DNA of 64,000 nucleotides from Vanessa cardui (GCF_905220365.1 NC_061136.1:7853702-7917701), one strand, 5' to 3'; positions 27,701 to 40,765 are shown, numbered from the stretch's first letter. Notes: generated by a model from the sequence alone, not told the origin. Program-made: numbers and translations.

Positions 27701-30229
27701 TTATTTATAATTTATGCACAGTTGTAGTAACAAAAAAATTAACTGCATTATTTTAATCGACAATATACAATATAATTGATAAATTTTATTGGCGATAAAT
27801 TCGATGAATTGCTTCAAGTAAGGAAAATTGTGAAATCAGATTTTAACTTGTACACTAACAAGAGTACTATATTAAAACTTGAATTCAATGTTTATGACAT
27901 ATTTGAAATCGTACTGGTAAAATTAAAAAAAAAAAAAAAAAACAAATGAAATAAATAAACAAAGCTTTGTAAAAAATTAAATAAATTGCACAGTCAAAAT
28001 ATTCTTTATAAATGACATTTCAGATGAAAAAGTTTGTTTTAATGGGCAAAATTTCAAAGGTCATTATTATAAGCCTCGTGTCGTTCTCTGTATAAAGTCG
28101 TTTTTACTGCAATAAACATCCAACAGGCCATTTGTGGCTTCAAGTGTTCTTTCAAATTAATCATGAGATCACTAAAGGCTTTGTTTACAATATTTTCCCA
28201 CTTTTAATAACTTGTCGTTTTTCATAAAAGATTGTATTTATTTTAGTTTTAAAATTCATTTTTGACAAATACAAATAAATATATCGAAAATAATTATACA
28301 TTATGAATAAATATATATAGTTTTATACACATTAAATTCGTAAATATGTACAAATATGAACTAAAACTAGTTACTATATAAATCTTGACCGCGTGGAATG
28401 GTGACAAGAATGCTAGCAGCATTTCCCCGTTAAATCGCAATTCCGATCCTCAGGGCAAAAAACCAACCAGCCCTCCTGTTACCAGTGGAGGCAATGAGGC
28501 GAGGTGTTATACTTTTGATGAAGCTTTTTGCAGCACTACTCCAAGGCTGGCCGTTTTGACAGCAAATGGAACAAAAAGTAATTTGATAAATATATTATAT
28601 ATAATAATTGTTGTGTCTATTTTTGCTGTTTACTGCTCTTATGCAAGTCGATGCATGCTTCGACGCCAATGAAAATCGTCAAAAGGAAAAAGGGCTCATC
28701 AGTGGGACATTTACTAGCTATTATTAGTTTTTACGACGATTTTTATAAATATTTTTTAAAAATGTATGGGATTAATTTTATAAATTTAAATGGTAATTAC
28801 ATAAATCTTAACGGTATTTCGTAGTTGGTTAGGATCGAGTTAATGTATTTAATTAAACCAAACTCAACCGCAAATACCTAAAACAGAAGGCAATTTAGAA
28901 GCGCTAATTAAGTTTCGTAAACTGAAATTTTCTTTGTTCTGTATTGCAGCGTTTCATAGTTAATCCAGCGGGACGTAAAATTGGGTGAATCAAAGCTCGT
29001 CAGCTACACTGCGTTTCAAAGGAGTTTTAATATGAGCCGACCGGAAACGCGGTGCCCTAATAGCTCTAAGTGAAATAAACTTAAACGCCCGCTTATGTTA
29101 TTTATAGCAAACTAAATTAGTTAATATAAACACTCATTTTACTGAATAAAGTTAAAATTGCTTACACTAACTTAGTTTAAACTCTTTCTATACATCTTAA
29201 GCTATCCGGTTAGATATATATTTTGTACCACAGTATGTATACTACTAAGAGCAATAGTAATAGGAGTATTTTTTAATATACTAGCACCCACACATTACCT
29301 TGTCTGTGTTTTGGACAAATTTTCGTAACGATCGCTTGAACCATATAGAAGTGGTGGTGGTGAGGTGCTGCCATCTAGCTGCGTGTTATAGGAAATAAAA
29401 CAGTATAAAAATCTTCTATGAAAATATGCACATACATATGTATTGACTTTTATAATGATCGGTAAAACAGTATCAGATTCGATTAATGCACACAACAATA
29501 ATTTACACACACACAGCGTCATAAATACATACGCATATCCACACTTACAGATCTAGCGTATTCTACATCACTATACATTATTTTGTATTTAAACTATTAC
29601 AACATTGTATTAGGCAATTATAATTAATTTTCGATTGTATCAAAATTTGCATTGTGCTTTAAGTACTCACATGCTATTATGGAAATGATATTAATAGTTG
29701 ACTGCGTAATGTAATTAGATGATTTAAGTTAACTGTAATATAATTCAAACGTAATAATCGGGCGTCAGCTTTAAACATCAAACCTAAATTCGGCATTAAC
29801 AAGTTAAAATGTACATTAGCTGTCTATACAGGAGCTAACCGAGCCTACTGGGATGCCGTATTAAATAAATCAATGTATGGTTAATCGAAAATTAGTTGGT
29901 TAGCCACAGATTTCAGTTTAACATCCTAACAGACAGCGAGTGCTATGGTTCAGTTTGCACATTATTAACATTTAGTGCAACGCTTGATTGCGTTAACAGA
30001 ATTAGGTCATGTACCTAACTATGTTGAAATATTACCTATAATTACACTTGATTTTGAACTGAAATTCCTATGTCACTGGGCTAATAAAGTTGATGAACTT
30101 ACTAGAATCGAGATACTCAATAGCGACAATTTTTATTTCTTGCTACGAAATATAGAAGAGCAAATTTTTTTTCTTCACTTTTTAATGTTAACCTAACCTG
30201 ATTATTACTATTTATCATATTTAATATTA
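27701..30229. other. Non-coding AT-rich stretch
   Basis: Apart from the family M fragment, an A-run near 27,930 may be a retroelement tail. Nothing else is recognised. Confidence 0.5.
28375..28512 (-). pseudogene. C-terminal fragment of the same retroelement (family M), inverted copy
   Basis: The minus-strand frame reads RLIASTGNRRAGWFFALRIG, one stop in place of Gln, then RGNAASILVTIPRGQDL. It aligns residue by residue with 20,611-20,775. The plus-strand ORF at 28,385-28,672 overlaps it antisense and is probably not a gene, although it ends with a hydrophobic stretch. Confidence 0.55.
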
Positions 30230-30450
30230 TAAATGTGAAATTAATTATGTCTGTCGCTCTTTCACTAATACAAACCGCGGAACCGAATTTGCTGAATTTT
30301 GGTGTGATACAAACTTGAACTCCAAGAAAGGATGATAAACCTATGTGGTTTATATTTTGCCTAAATTCCAAAAAACTACATAGGCTACTTTATACCAGAC
30401 ACATAACGGCCCTAAAACGCGAGTAAAACCGCGGTAATAATTAATAAAAG
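30230..30450 (+). repeat. Dispersed lepidopteran repeat (family I)
   Basis: TGTCTGTCGCTCTTTCAC, ACAAACTTGAACTCCAAG, ACATAGGCTACTTTATACC and CCCTAAAACGCGAGTAAAAC follow the order of a familiar repeat that normally ends AACGCGAGCGAAGCCGCGG. The short minus-strand ORF at 30,117-30,371 is incidental. Confidence 0.65.
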
Positions 30451-31732
30451 TTATCATAATTATTTCTGAAGAATAAAAACTATATATTACTAAATTTTTG
30501 CTTTTTTATAAGTGAAATGCACGTTAAAACAAAAAAAAATATATATGTATTACTTAGACGATAAAAAAGCGTAGAGTTAAATGTGAGACATTTTTATGCA
30601 GTGTATATAAATTGAATTTTATTTAAATTCTGTCATTATCATTCATTTATTCAAAAAATCTTGTAACATGACCATTTAAATAAAGAATTATATTATTTTT
30701 GTTATATTAGTTTTATAGACATTCAATTGAATTTCAACAGAAAAAGTAATAATGGGATAGAGAATTACGAAATAAAATATAAACACACAGATTACATACA
30801 ATAAGTGTGTACATTAACACTTCATAGAGTACCTTCTTCAAAACCACTTACAACTCCACATTATCCTAACAAACTGTTAACGCAGGCTGAGGTCGGAACT
30901 CAAATCAAATAAACCGGATTAGGTCATCGTTTTACGGCGGCTGTGGAAGTAGCGGGTCATCTAAGAAGACGCAATTCTCGTGGTCGTAGATTGAATGCAA
31001 AATTGGATGAGATCCCACTGTTTTTACTGTATGAGTTCCGAGATTGTTATACCGAGTTATCCGGTTTTATTTTCTCCCTCTTCGCACAATGTTTGAATGG
31101 TTTGATTGAATGTGACAATAGTGATTGTAACTGACACTTCGAATGCTTTTTATGTCTTTGTCTGCCCGAGGGAGAAATTTATTGTTACTTTACTATGCTT
31201 TATTTCTTATGTTAGAGAGATTCGATATCGAATGTTTCCACTTAGCTAGCTTTTGGAAGTGGCTTTTTTTAATAATTAATTTGTTTGTTAAGCCTAATCA
31301 AAACGAGTTCCTTTCACTAATAAAATTTTAAACAGGAGTTTGAAAATAGAAAAGCATCGTTTTAGAGTACACTAATAACACGGTTGGGTTTTCAGCGTTA
31401 TTTGATTACTCTTTACAGTATGCATTGATTAATAGTTGTTAGTACTGCAGACTACCCCTACTCTAACATAGTCTTGAGTCGTACTGTCAAATAACATATA
31501 CAACTAATCAAACAAAATTATATTTACGCATAGACAACTACCTTCTTTTTATTAATATGAAATAGTCCTAAGAGTAAGCATTCAAATAAGAAAATAAAGC
31601 TTTGGTTATAAAATTGTTAATACATATTTTTAAAATTATGGAAATAATATCTATTCCACTTAAATTATAAATCATTATAATAAATACATGTACAATAAAA
31701 TAAGGAAACTTAAATTTATTTCAATATAGCTC
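30451..31732. other. Non-coding AT-rich stretch
   Basis: ORFs at 30,943-31,134 (MEVAGHLRRRNSRGRRLNAK start) and 31,143-31,331 are unrecognised and probably chance. Confidence 0.5.
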
Positions 31733-32014
31733 TCATTTGTTTATGTACTGCAAAGTGTGAAAAGGAACGACGCTACCACCATTATAATCGTATACATTTA
31801 ACACACGAGGTAATACCAAATATTGAAAGTAATCTAGTTTAAATTTCGAATAGGACTCACTAAAAAGTTCATTCAAGAAAGATTCGAAATTTTTCTCTAA
31901 CATGTTACTTGATACCCGATCGGAATGCACTGCATGCCCCCGCGCTAATAACGTCGTGTGATTCCATGCGTGGCAAATAGTACTATGGCAGGTTGCGATG
32001 CTTCGTTTGCGATC
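31733..32014 (-). other. ORF without clear start, unknown status
   Basis: The frame is open for 93 codons before the stop at 31,733, from a TAA at 32,017-32,015. It includes TICHAWNHTTLLARGHAVHS in its GC-richer first part and ends TLQYINK. An AATAAA-like AAATAAAT lies 20 bases downstream. No homology recognised. It may be a decayed exon or chance. Confidence 0.2.
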
Positions 32015-32424
32015 TTATGAAAATTGACTCGACGAAATCAAATTCAGTTCGTCTACGTGACTTCAATACGAATAGACTTCGAATTAACAAATTTTGCTTT
32101 ACAATGGAAAATCGTCACGAATATTAAACGATCGTCTGCTCTCTTAACTCTTATGCTTCTTGCTTCATTATCTTAATGTTACTTTGTCTAAGGAAATATG
32201 TGATAATATTTTTATATGTTTTTTTTATATGTGTATTTCAGTTTTTTTTTTATTTCGACATAAAGATAAGTACCGACATGAAACAGATGTTTTTTTAAAA
32301 ATTTAAATATTTTTTTATTTATTGTACAGAAAACAATCAGGTCATATGGCCCAAAAAGCTGATTTTTAATATTGATCTTATCCCATAAAATTTAACTCAG
32401 AAATAAATAGTAACAAATTTTTAA

Positions 32425-32595
32425 TCAACAATGCGCCACCAACCTTGAGGCTAAGTTTTTTCCCTATCCCTTGTTCCTGTAGTTTTACTAGTTTACTCAC
32501 TCTTCAAATTGGAACACAACAATACTATTTTTTTTATTAACCGGTACAATATGTGATATGGAGGTGATACCAACCCAGACATATCGTATTAGTCA
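32425..32595 (-). mobile_element. Repeat family A, diverged copy
   Basis: AATGCGCCACCAACCTTGAG, CCTTGTTCCTGTAG and GGAACACAACAATACTA match the family A core. The T-run end is not clearly preserved, though GTCATATGGCCC at 32,341 may be part of it. Confidence 0.65.
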
Positions 32596-33246
32596 TACCA
32601 GGAAATGAACTAAACGAACTTGACCCAAAGTAATCTATGTATTTTGTTATCGTGTAAGTATTATTATTATTTATTTTTACAAATAAATCATCCCACATTA
32701 ACAACTCAGTACATGACCGGGAACAATGGCTACTTGTTTCATTTCCAAACATGGGACAATATACGCTTTCTTAATATGAGAATTACCTTTGTTCATTTAC
32801 CTTATACATAATAAGGATTATTAGCTTTGTACATGCTTACATTGTTTACATTGCTAATACCTTGCAGTAGGACCGAAACTGTCATATTCCTTGTTAATGT
32901 TTTTATATATCCACCGGGTCACCTTTGATATAACTTCGTAATAGGAAATATAACCGGCAACCGTGTTACACTTTCAAAATTATATTAATTTGTTTTACGA
33001 ACTAAGTTACATGACATTCCATACCAATCAAATATAATTATATTTTTAATTTATTAAAATCGATGCCGAGTTAGCAAAAAATTATATATTAAACTTTAAA
33101 CTAAATTTATTTTGAAATTATTAAAGTTCATATCATTCCAAATTCAAAATAAGTCCAAAACGTTTAAAACTATACAGTACAGGAAAATATTACGAGCACG
33201 ATCAAATTTTTATTGTTATTTTATAGTTATCAATAATAAGCACCTG

Positions 33247-33462
33247 CTAATACAAAAATGTAGCAGTTTCGTTACTTAGTATGATAGATGAAGTATTTTT
33301 GCTGTGCAAAGAGAAAATTCCACAGACGTTGAGTTTACAAAAGAACGGGTGTTCAAAGCGACACACGTCTCCCTTCACCCCATTCTTGCAATTGGCTAGT
33401 TCAATATGAGTATCCCTTATGGCCTGTTCACAGTAATCAATATTCGCCATTAATATTATCAT
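33247..33462 (-). other. Cysteine-containing ORF of unknown status
   Basis: 71 codons, starting MIILMANIDYCEQAIRDTHI and containing ELANCKNGVKGDVCRF. Part of its sequence (33,389-33,451) is repeated, with an insertion and a stop, at 33,723-33,812. No family recognised. It could be a decayed exon or part of an uncharacterised repeat. Confidence 0.2.
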
Positions 33463-33506
33463 TAATTAAATACCTCTGAAAATATCATTAATTAAATACC
33501 TCTGAA
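33458..33506 (+). repeat. Two tandem copies of a 26-bp unit
   Basis: ATCATTAATTAAATACCTCT is present at 33,458 and again at 33,484, with the following GAA also shared: a simple local duplication. Confidence 0.9.
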
Positions 33507-33812
33507 TTGAAACTTTTACTGAAACATTTTTTTTGACAATTATCTGTATTGCCATCCCAAAAATTTATAAGTGTCAAATTTATTAAAAGTATATTATTAA
33601 AAATTCTCCTTCAAATTTTTTTACAATTATAATTGATACAAACAAAATCAATGTGTCTTTTGTCTGTGGACATATCTATACAATCGAAATCACAATGTGA
33701 ACAGTCCGAAATACAGCACTCTAACAATTGGCCAGTTCAATATGACTGACCCTTATTCCGTCACCCTATTCAAAACTACTCGTCCCGAACAGTCAGAGTA
33801 ATCACATACTCA

Positions 33813-35963
33813 CTGATGTCAGGGAAAAACGAGATTTATTGTATGGAATGTTCGCAATTGTGCTTCAGAAGTATTGGATCGGCTTTCAAAAATGTTCAGA
33901 CGATTATTTGGTAATATGTCAAAATGTAAGGGGTGTTATTGCTACGAATATATGTATTTCGAACAAGAAGTGTCGAGTGACCGATGCGTCGTTTATTAAT
34001 ATACTATTTGGAAGTTATTGTAGTCATTCAAATTTATAGAATATCAACATTTTTTTTGACAAAATCTTGACATCCCATTTATTATGTTTGTTAATAATTT
34101 TTAAAAAATTAATACCGTAAGTCAATTAATCTATGGAACGATAGCTGCACATAGAAAATTATTATATTTATTGTGTAGAAAAGTAAAGTTAAAGTTAGTT
34201 CTTGATTGTAATTTAAATTGTTGTGATTTAACTAAGATTTAATATTAGAGAGCGAAAGAGATAGAGAGAAGAAAGCAGCACTACAGCTGTGTAAGAAAAA
34301 AAATAAAAACGTAAACAAAATAAGGCAAAATTAATATCGATTTTTTTTAAATTATTTGACAAAAATATTTCTTTCAAAAAATGTTTCATCACTTTGGTGC
34401 CAGGATGAGTGACTTGCAGTTAAGAATGAAATTAAATAAAAAAAAAACCTGTCATAAGTTTCGAAATTCCTTAAAATCTTTTGTAGTTTCGCGGGAGACT
34501 CTTCTAGTGGGTATAATGAAGATTCTCAGGCGGATTTCTAAAAGTATCTTCTTACGTACATATGTGCTATTTTTGCACGTTCGTATTATGTAATAATCCA
34601 TGTATATACTAAAAATGCATAAAATATATAATAATAATATTATGACACTAGACATCTGTGTGTAAGACAACTTCAATGGTATCAAATCGAGAGTTGGTAA
34701 TGTGGGCAGAGCAATAGCGTCTGTATGTGTCAGTAGCACGAACGCTTGTTACTAAATGATTCTTCCGTATAGTAATTTCAAACAAAATGGTCACCAATAT
34801 CAAAATTCAATTTCATCTAAAATGCATACCAAATTTAGTCAAATTTGATTCAATCATTTAAACTGTTCAAAAAAAGTCTCTGTGAACCATGAAAGAAGTG
34901 ATGGGTATAGAACAATACAAATAAACCAATTTAGTATTTATTTATTATATTCACAATTAAAATAGAGTATCAGAACAAATTACATATTGTATATTTTGTT
35001 TTAAGAAAATCTTCTAGAAAACCTATTTTGCTTTAAAATGAATACAATTTAACTAATTATTTAAATCTGTCATATTTTACAAAGCACATTTAACCTTTAC
35101 GTCTAATGTGTGCTACGATGTGGAAACTGACAGACATACCTGTGAGAGAGATAACAAAGTAACTTCACTGTTGCTTAGTCGCACAGGAATGATAGAAGCT
35201 TTACAAACTATTTCCTGTTGCGATCGCTTTTGCTTCATTTTATCACACTATTTTATTCCTAGAATTATGTCCTCCGATAAATATTATACGATCAATTTAA
35301 GACGTATACGTATGTACCCCATAAACCTACCTACCAATGGTTTCACTAAAATGTGTAATGATGAACAAGCACATTGTTATAAATAAAATGTGATATAATG
35401 TTTGCTTTGCCCCTTAACTTGGAGATGTTTGCATGGATTTGAACCAGCATTCTACAGGATTTATTCAAATTGCCATCTTAGCCCATTACAAAGAATGATC
35501 AGAATTCTTATTGTAAAAATATTCAAAAGTACGAGGTGAACTATTATCACTAATTTTTGGTATTTAAGTCCGTTGGTAAGCTATGCTTAATAGTTTACTA
35601 TTATAAAAATCATGAAACAATTTAAATTTAACTATTTGTAAAATTGCCTTTGCCATTGTTAGCGTAATATTTATTGTAGGGGCAAAAATTCGTATATTTT
35701 GAAAATAAGTTTTTCTTTTGAGCGAATGAACACATTCACGATATAATATTCTATAAATGGTCTTTTATATCACGTTGGTAAGTTTATTATGAAAAATGAC
35801 GGAAAAGGTTTGAATGAATATGTGTTTGAGTTTCAGCAGTATGCTCCATTGTGTGTAACTGTGCTTTTGTTTTTAATGTGCTGATGTTGGCTGAATTGTA
35901 ATTTTTGTGCAGGAAAGTCGTATTCGAAACTACGCCCGTAATATTTTTTCCTCTGTAGCTCAC
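33813..35963. other. Non-coding AT-rich stretch
   Basis: Short ORFs only. A tRNA-like GGATTTGAACC near 35,433 hints at a decayed SINE head of uncertain family. Confidence 0.5.
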
Positions 35964-36068
35964 GGCTGATATTTGCTCAGTTTATTTTTCTGCGAGTTTA
36001 AGAGCCCTCAAGTTGAACACACAGTCTGTGTTCAAGAGAGCCGCCTCGCTGCGCAGCCTCCGCCAAAG
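35964..36068 (-). other. Candidate host exon with stop codon
   Basis: A GC-rich island in AT-rich sequence. On the minus strand a good acceptor (TTTTTATTAG, the AG at 36,070-36,069) precedes an open frame that begins LWRRLRSEAALLNTDC, ends RALKLAEK and stops at 35,982-35,984. A GTGAGC donor-like sequence lies at 35,963-35,958, which would give a 105-nt exon. All three frames hit stops within it, so it would be a terminal or a stop-carrying alternative exon. The plus strand also has a short open frame ending SLRSLRQS. No family recognised; the other exons are not visible. Confidence 0.35.
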
Positions 36069-36764
36069 CTAATAAAAATTGTGACGTTTCGTACTTCCTT
36101 ACTTTTTCAACTGTGAAATTCTACATTTTTAAATATTTCTCTAAACCTCTATTATTTTTTAAGCACCACTTAACTGTTCACTCTTTAGATTTTCAATCGG
36201 GAATGTTGAGATTTTATTTCACAAAATTTCGCATAATATTACGTAGTTTTCTAAACGTTTCGGAACGTGAATTATTTAATAATTTCCTCAAAAGGCTACT
36301 TAAGCAAAGCTATTCATAAAAACATCATGACATATGGCCGCTATAAGTTTGCTCACAAGAGCCCGGGTAAAGCTGGATCCGTGTAATTAGACGTAGTAGA
36401 GATTTATGTTACGACATTTTCCAAATTCTAATTTTTTTAGCTACACGTGTTCCACAGACCTTTACCTGGTACAAATATTTTTATAGACGTCTTCCTAAAT
36501 ATATTTGAGTTTTTCATTGTAGAAAAGACCTAATGTAGAAAGATAGAACGGCGATCGTAGAAAAAATACTTTAATAATATTAAGTAATATTTTGATATCA
36601 AACTAGTCAAGAAACATAAAAAACAAGAGCTTCTAAAATAATGAGACGAAGTAGTGACCGGGAGTGAAAAATATTAAGGTAGCTCAGTAATTTTTTTTAC
36701 AGTAAATTTATTTCAATAATTGTATAATATAGTCAATTACCACCAAAACATTTTAATTAAGGAT

Positions 36765-37035
36765 TTTTTTCTTTTGACATAGTTAGGTTAGGTTAGCCCT
36801 CTGATGGTAAGTGGTAAAAACGACCGTTAGACAATGGTCCTGTTAAAAAGTATTTAACATTCCATTATATTAACAATGCGCTAACAACCTTAGGAACTAA
36901 AATGTTATATGCCTTGTGCCTGTAGTTACCCTAGCTCACTCATCCTTTAAACCGGAACATAACAATACTGAGTACCTACTGCAGTTTGACGGTAGAATAT
37001 CTGATAAGTGGCATTTACCAAGTGGAATCAATCAA
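36765..37035 (-). mobile_element. Repeat family A, diverged copy
   Basis: It shares CCCTCTGATGGTAAGTGG, TGCCTGTAGTTACCCTAGCT and GAACATAACAATACTGAGTA with the copy at 44,895. The 70-codon ORF that overlaps it (36,916-37,128) is a by-product of the repeat. Confidence 0.7.
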
Positions 37036-37599
37036 CAAATAGAGATAAGTAAGTATGAAGCTTTTTTTAGCGCAAACCAAGGCTGGGAGGAAACAATTAA
37101 TGTAAAGAATTTTAAACTTAGGCCTTAGAAAATAATACAAACTAAATCACGTGTTTATCAAAAGTATGATGCTGTTATATCAAAATATACAGTATACTAA
37201 AATTTTCTATATAATACTATCTCAACTTTAACCATAACATAGATAGGAAAATACCTACACAGTAACTAAACAATAAATTACATTGCTTATTTACTTGGTG
37301 TTATATGGGGCTTTTCGTTTATTTGGTCCATGTATCACTGCAGATGTCAATCGGAGTTAATTGTCTACGTGCGTTTTCAGCTGAATTCGTCACGTACCAG
37401 CGTTATTCTTTTTACATTTTTAAGCTAATAAATGTGAAAAGCCGAAATTACATTATCATTTTGTTGGAAAATGTGAAAAATTCATTTAGTCCAGTAAGAA
37501 TAGCCAAACTTAAATGTAATTTGTGTTAAATTAAAAAAAAAAAAAAACTATTTTTTCAGACAATTTTAGTCTATCAGTTATGTATTCACTCTTTCATTA

Positions 37600-37671
37600 C
37601 TAATATTATAAAGGCAATAGTTTGTATGTATGTGTGTTTGTTGCTTTACGATAATATATATTAGGGAACGG
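37600..37671 (+). repeat. Truncated copy of repeat family I
   Basis: ACTAATATTATAAAGGCAAT and GTTTGTATGTATGTGTGTTT form the start and GGAACGGAGCGAAGCCACTC the end of the family, with the middle missing. Confidence 0.5.
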
Positions 37672-37750
37672 AGCGAAGCCACTCGATACAAGATTTTATA
37701 GATGATAAAAAAACGTGGAGTTAATACCTGTTGACTTGCAAGCAGGATAT
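37672..37750 (+). repeat. Short 3' fragment of LINE family J
   Basis: Matches 47,770-47,835: the frame reads IQDFIDDKKTWS then stop, followed by the same CCTGTTGACTTGCAAGCAGG-type sequence. It is fused to the start of a repeat-I-like sequence at 37,600-37,670. Confidence 0.65.
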
Positions 37751-38794
37751 GTCCTCTAGACTCTTGAAATGTTCAAACACACGCAAACATTATTAATATA
37801 ATAAATATAAAACGTTAAAGTGTTATTAATGCAAGTCATTATGTGAAAAAAACAGCCAAACATTTATCTTCACAACTTTACTATTATGTTTTCTTTACAT
37901 GTGACTGAGAGTTTTATTAAAGACAGTACCAAGTTTCTCGATTGTTTTCTGATACCTGTGAAAACAAAATCCCATTTCAATGATTACCAGTAGCGGACAT
38001 TGCATGAGTACTTACGTGTAGCGTCGACAAAAAAAAACGAACACAAATACAGCTTCCGGCAGTACGGTTAGCTCGGATTACAGTCGCCACGAATTGGATT
38101 CTAAGTTTTATACTTTTTATTAATCACTATTTGCACTTTATCCAGCTCGTCGGTACCTACTCTAGCTCAGCTCAGACGTAGAAATATTACTCATGAATGT
38201 AATAGTAGTTAACATTATGTTGGCTAAATTCGTTAGATAAAGGCGTTACAGAAGGAAAGAGTCCATCATCGGAGATCTTCTGAGGGATAAATTATATTTA
38301 GTATTAACAATTAAATTTGATTTGATTTGCTCCAGGGGTAAGACACAACCAACGAAATTAGACTCAAATCAGTAAATAAACAATTTTGGTAATGTTAATT
38401 AGTAATTATAATAAAAATAAGTGTGCCGTTAATATTTGGCCAAATGTTTATTCAACGACTTCGATAATGTTGGAGCAGCGTGGTAAAATAAATTCATACT
38501 AAACCAAATCCAAGGCCAAAACCCTTTGTACGCAGTGGAACATTTACGCTTGTTACTCTTTTTATAAAACTTTGTACAAGTACTGATGGTTCGTGCTGCA
38601 AAATTTTAAGCAATTTTATATATTTTGTATTATATTTATATCTAATTTATAGCTTTTAACTAGTTCCTAGTAAATAGTAGTCAGTCATTCCGTAGTAGTT
38701 ATAGCAATCATGGAAAGCTACCCTTCCTGTATTCGTACGGTAAAATTCCTACTAAGTCCTCTCATTTCCCTTAAAGGCACACAAGCATACAAGG

Positions 38795-38940
38795 AATAGG
38801 CTCACCAAATGGAAAGTGGCTAATACCGCCTATGGACATTTGCAACACCTGGGGCTTGCGTGCGTTGACAGCTTCTTAGAAATATGTGGATCTTTTCTTG
38901 AAGGTTCCCGAGTCGTGTCGTTAAGTAAACCTATGTTCCG
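38795..38940 (-). mobile_element. Decayed 3' fragment of the same Jockey-superfamily LINE
   Basis: Minus-strand sequence matches the C-terminal and 3' UTR part of the LINE at 47,840-50,462: the segment for the last ORF residues and the TTTCCATTTGGTGAG terminus. It carries several substitutions and small deletions, so it is older. The 97-codon ORF on the opposite strand here is antisense. Confidence 0.8.
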
Positions 38941-40704
38941 AATTTCAGCTATCTGGACTCAACATTGGCTGTACGTTGAGACGTCATATAAGCTTTTACA
39001 AATCTATTTATCAAATAAGCTATTCAATTTTTGCTGCCCCTACTTTTTTTGCAATATTTCTGATTTGTGTTCCATCATCCTCATTACATCGGTTTTTTTC
39101 CGTTATTAGTATGATTATAAACTAGGTGATATTTCTGTCAGTTACTAAATTATTTTTCAAACCCACTATGTAGTGACGAGTATACGGATTACGGACGTAA
39201 TGTAGATAATAACAAAATTGGGCAAAATTTGCCACCCCTCTAAATCTGCCGCCCTAGGCTCCAGCCTACTTAGGCTATTGGTAAATACGCCACTGCATAT
39301 AAGACAAACATTTTTATAAGAATACGGTTAAGATAATAATCATTAAAAGATATATCCATAGCGATGTTACTATGAAATCCTCTAAAAACCTATTCCGCGT
39401 TACTTTGATACCATAACGTTTGATTTATACAACAAAGTTTGATGAAAATGTGTTCATAAATAAACAGCTTACCTCTATGTAGTCTATTCAAGGTATAGTG
39501 CAATACACAGTTCGTCTGTATAAATCGTTGAATATTCTGCGGACTGAGAATAGCTAAGTGCGGTATATTCAGTCTGAAACTGTTATTTACGTCAAAACAC
39601 AAACAGCACTATGAACTGAACACTGAACACTTTTATTTTTATTTTATGCAAATAGAAAAACCAATTCACACGAAATTTATTCGGCGGTAAAGTTTGACCC
39701 ATTGTAATGGCCAATTTTATTTAAAAAATATTTTCGATAAAAATAAAAAAATATATATGAATGTGAACTTACTCACTATAACTTGCATAGTTCCTGTAAA
39801 GATTTTTAAGTTTATAGAATAATCTATTTTCGACACAATTATGAAATGACATTTTATTCTTCAAAGTCACTTAAAAATTCGCCCTTAGCTTCCAGCAGCC
39901 AGCCAGTCTTAATAGCTTTTGTATTTAATTTTGTTAATGATTGCACTTTAGGTATTTGATACTAAATCGATAATACTTCACTCAGAGGCTTAACTTAGTA
40001 TGTTTATTAAAGTTTTTACTTTACTATGATTAGGATGGTAACAAATGCAATTGAATCACAATCTTTAAAATGTCTGATATAATAAATTACAGCATACACT
40101 TATTATATATTCTACCGTCAAGCGACAATCCTTTGTGTTAGTGTGTTCCGGTTTTAATGTTGAATTAGCCAATTTGACTACATACTCGAAAACATGACAT
40201 AATATATTCCAAGATTGGTGGTCTGTTGATGATGTTAAGAATTTTTAATATTTTTAGAGCAACAATGACGGCGGCGGTGACGACTTAGCATCGAAAGCTC
40301 ATTTGTCAGTCTGCCTTCCAATTCTAAATAAAATTATCGATATATTATTTCTTAGAATGTGCAAATTTGTTTCATGCATGTGTTATGCAAACAAAAGAAT
40401 TTGTACAGTTATAAAATAGCAGTCCAACATCTAGCAGCAATGCAACGTGCTATTGTGAAAATAGTTTTTAACTGAAGTCACAGGTCGCGGTTTTGTGTTT
40501 TATAGCGTTCCATTGCAATTGATGCATAAATGTGCTTTTATATGAATTCCAATCATTTATGAATTTTAACAGTTTTCGATTCAATATTTTCCAACTATTA
40601 AACATTCTACATTATGTTTGAAATTCAATTTTTAAGTTACTATATGAACATTTATTGACATAAATATAAAAAAATACATGAATAAATAAAGCATATTATT
40701 CAAG

Positions 40705-40765
40705 ACTAGATTATATAGATGATAAAAGAGTATACATTTTAACTGTCAGGCAGGATATATTATGT
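40705..40765 (+). repeat. Very decayed 3' fragment of LINE family J
   Basis: The stretch with TAGATTATATAGATGATAAA and CTGTCAGGCAGGATAT resembles the same region at 37,672 and 47,770 but no longer encodes the peptide. Confidence 0.4.

Larger units (their letters stand above)
37036..38794. other. Non-coding AT-rich stretch
   Basis: Holds the family I and J scraps; AGCAGCGTGGTAAAATAAAT at 38,465 is a SINE-body scrap. No gene seen. Confidence 0.5.

Noticed and set aside
28385..28672. 95-codon plus-strand ORF with a C-terminal hydrophobic segment
   Set aside because: Most of it is antisense to the family M retroelement fragment, whose minus-strand frame is the one shared with 20,611-20,775.
36916..37128. 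70-codon ORF with partly protein-like sequence
   Set aside because: It lies in a diverged copy of repeat family A, whose better copy at 44,895 has no matching ORF.
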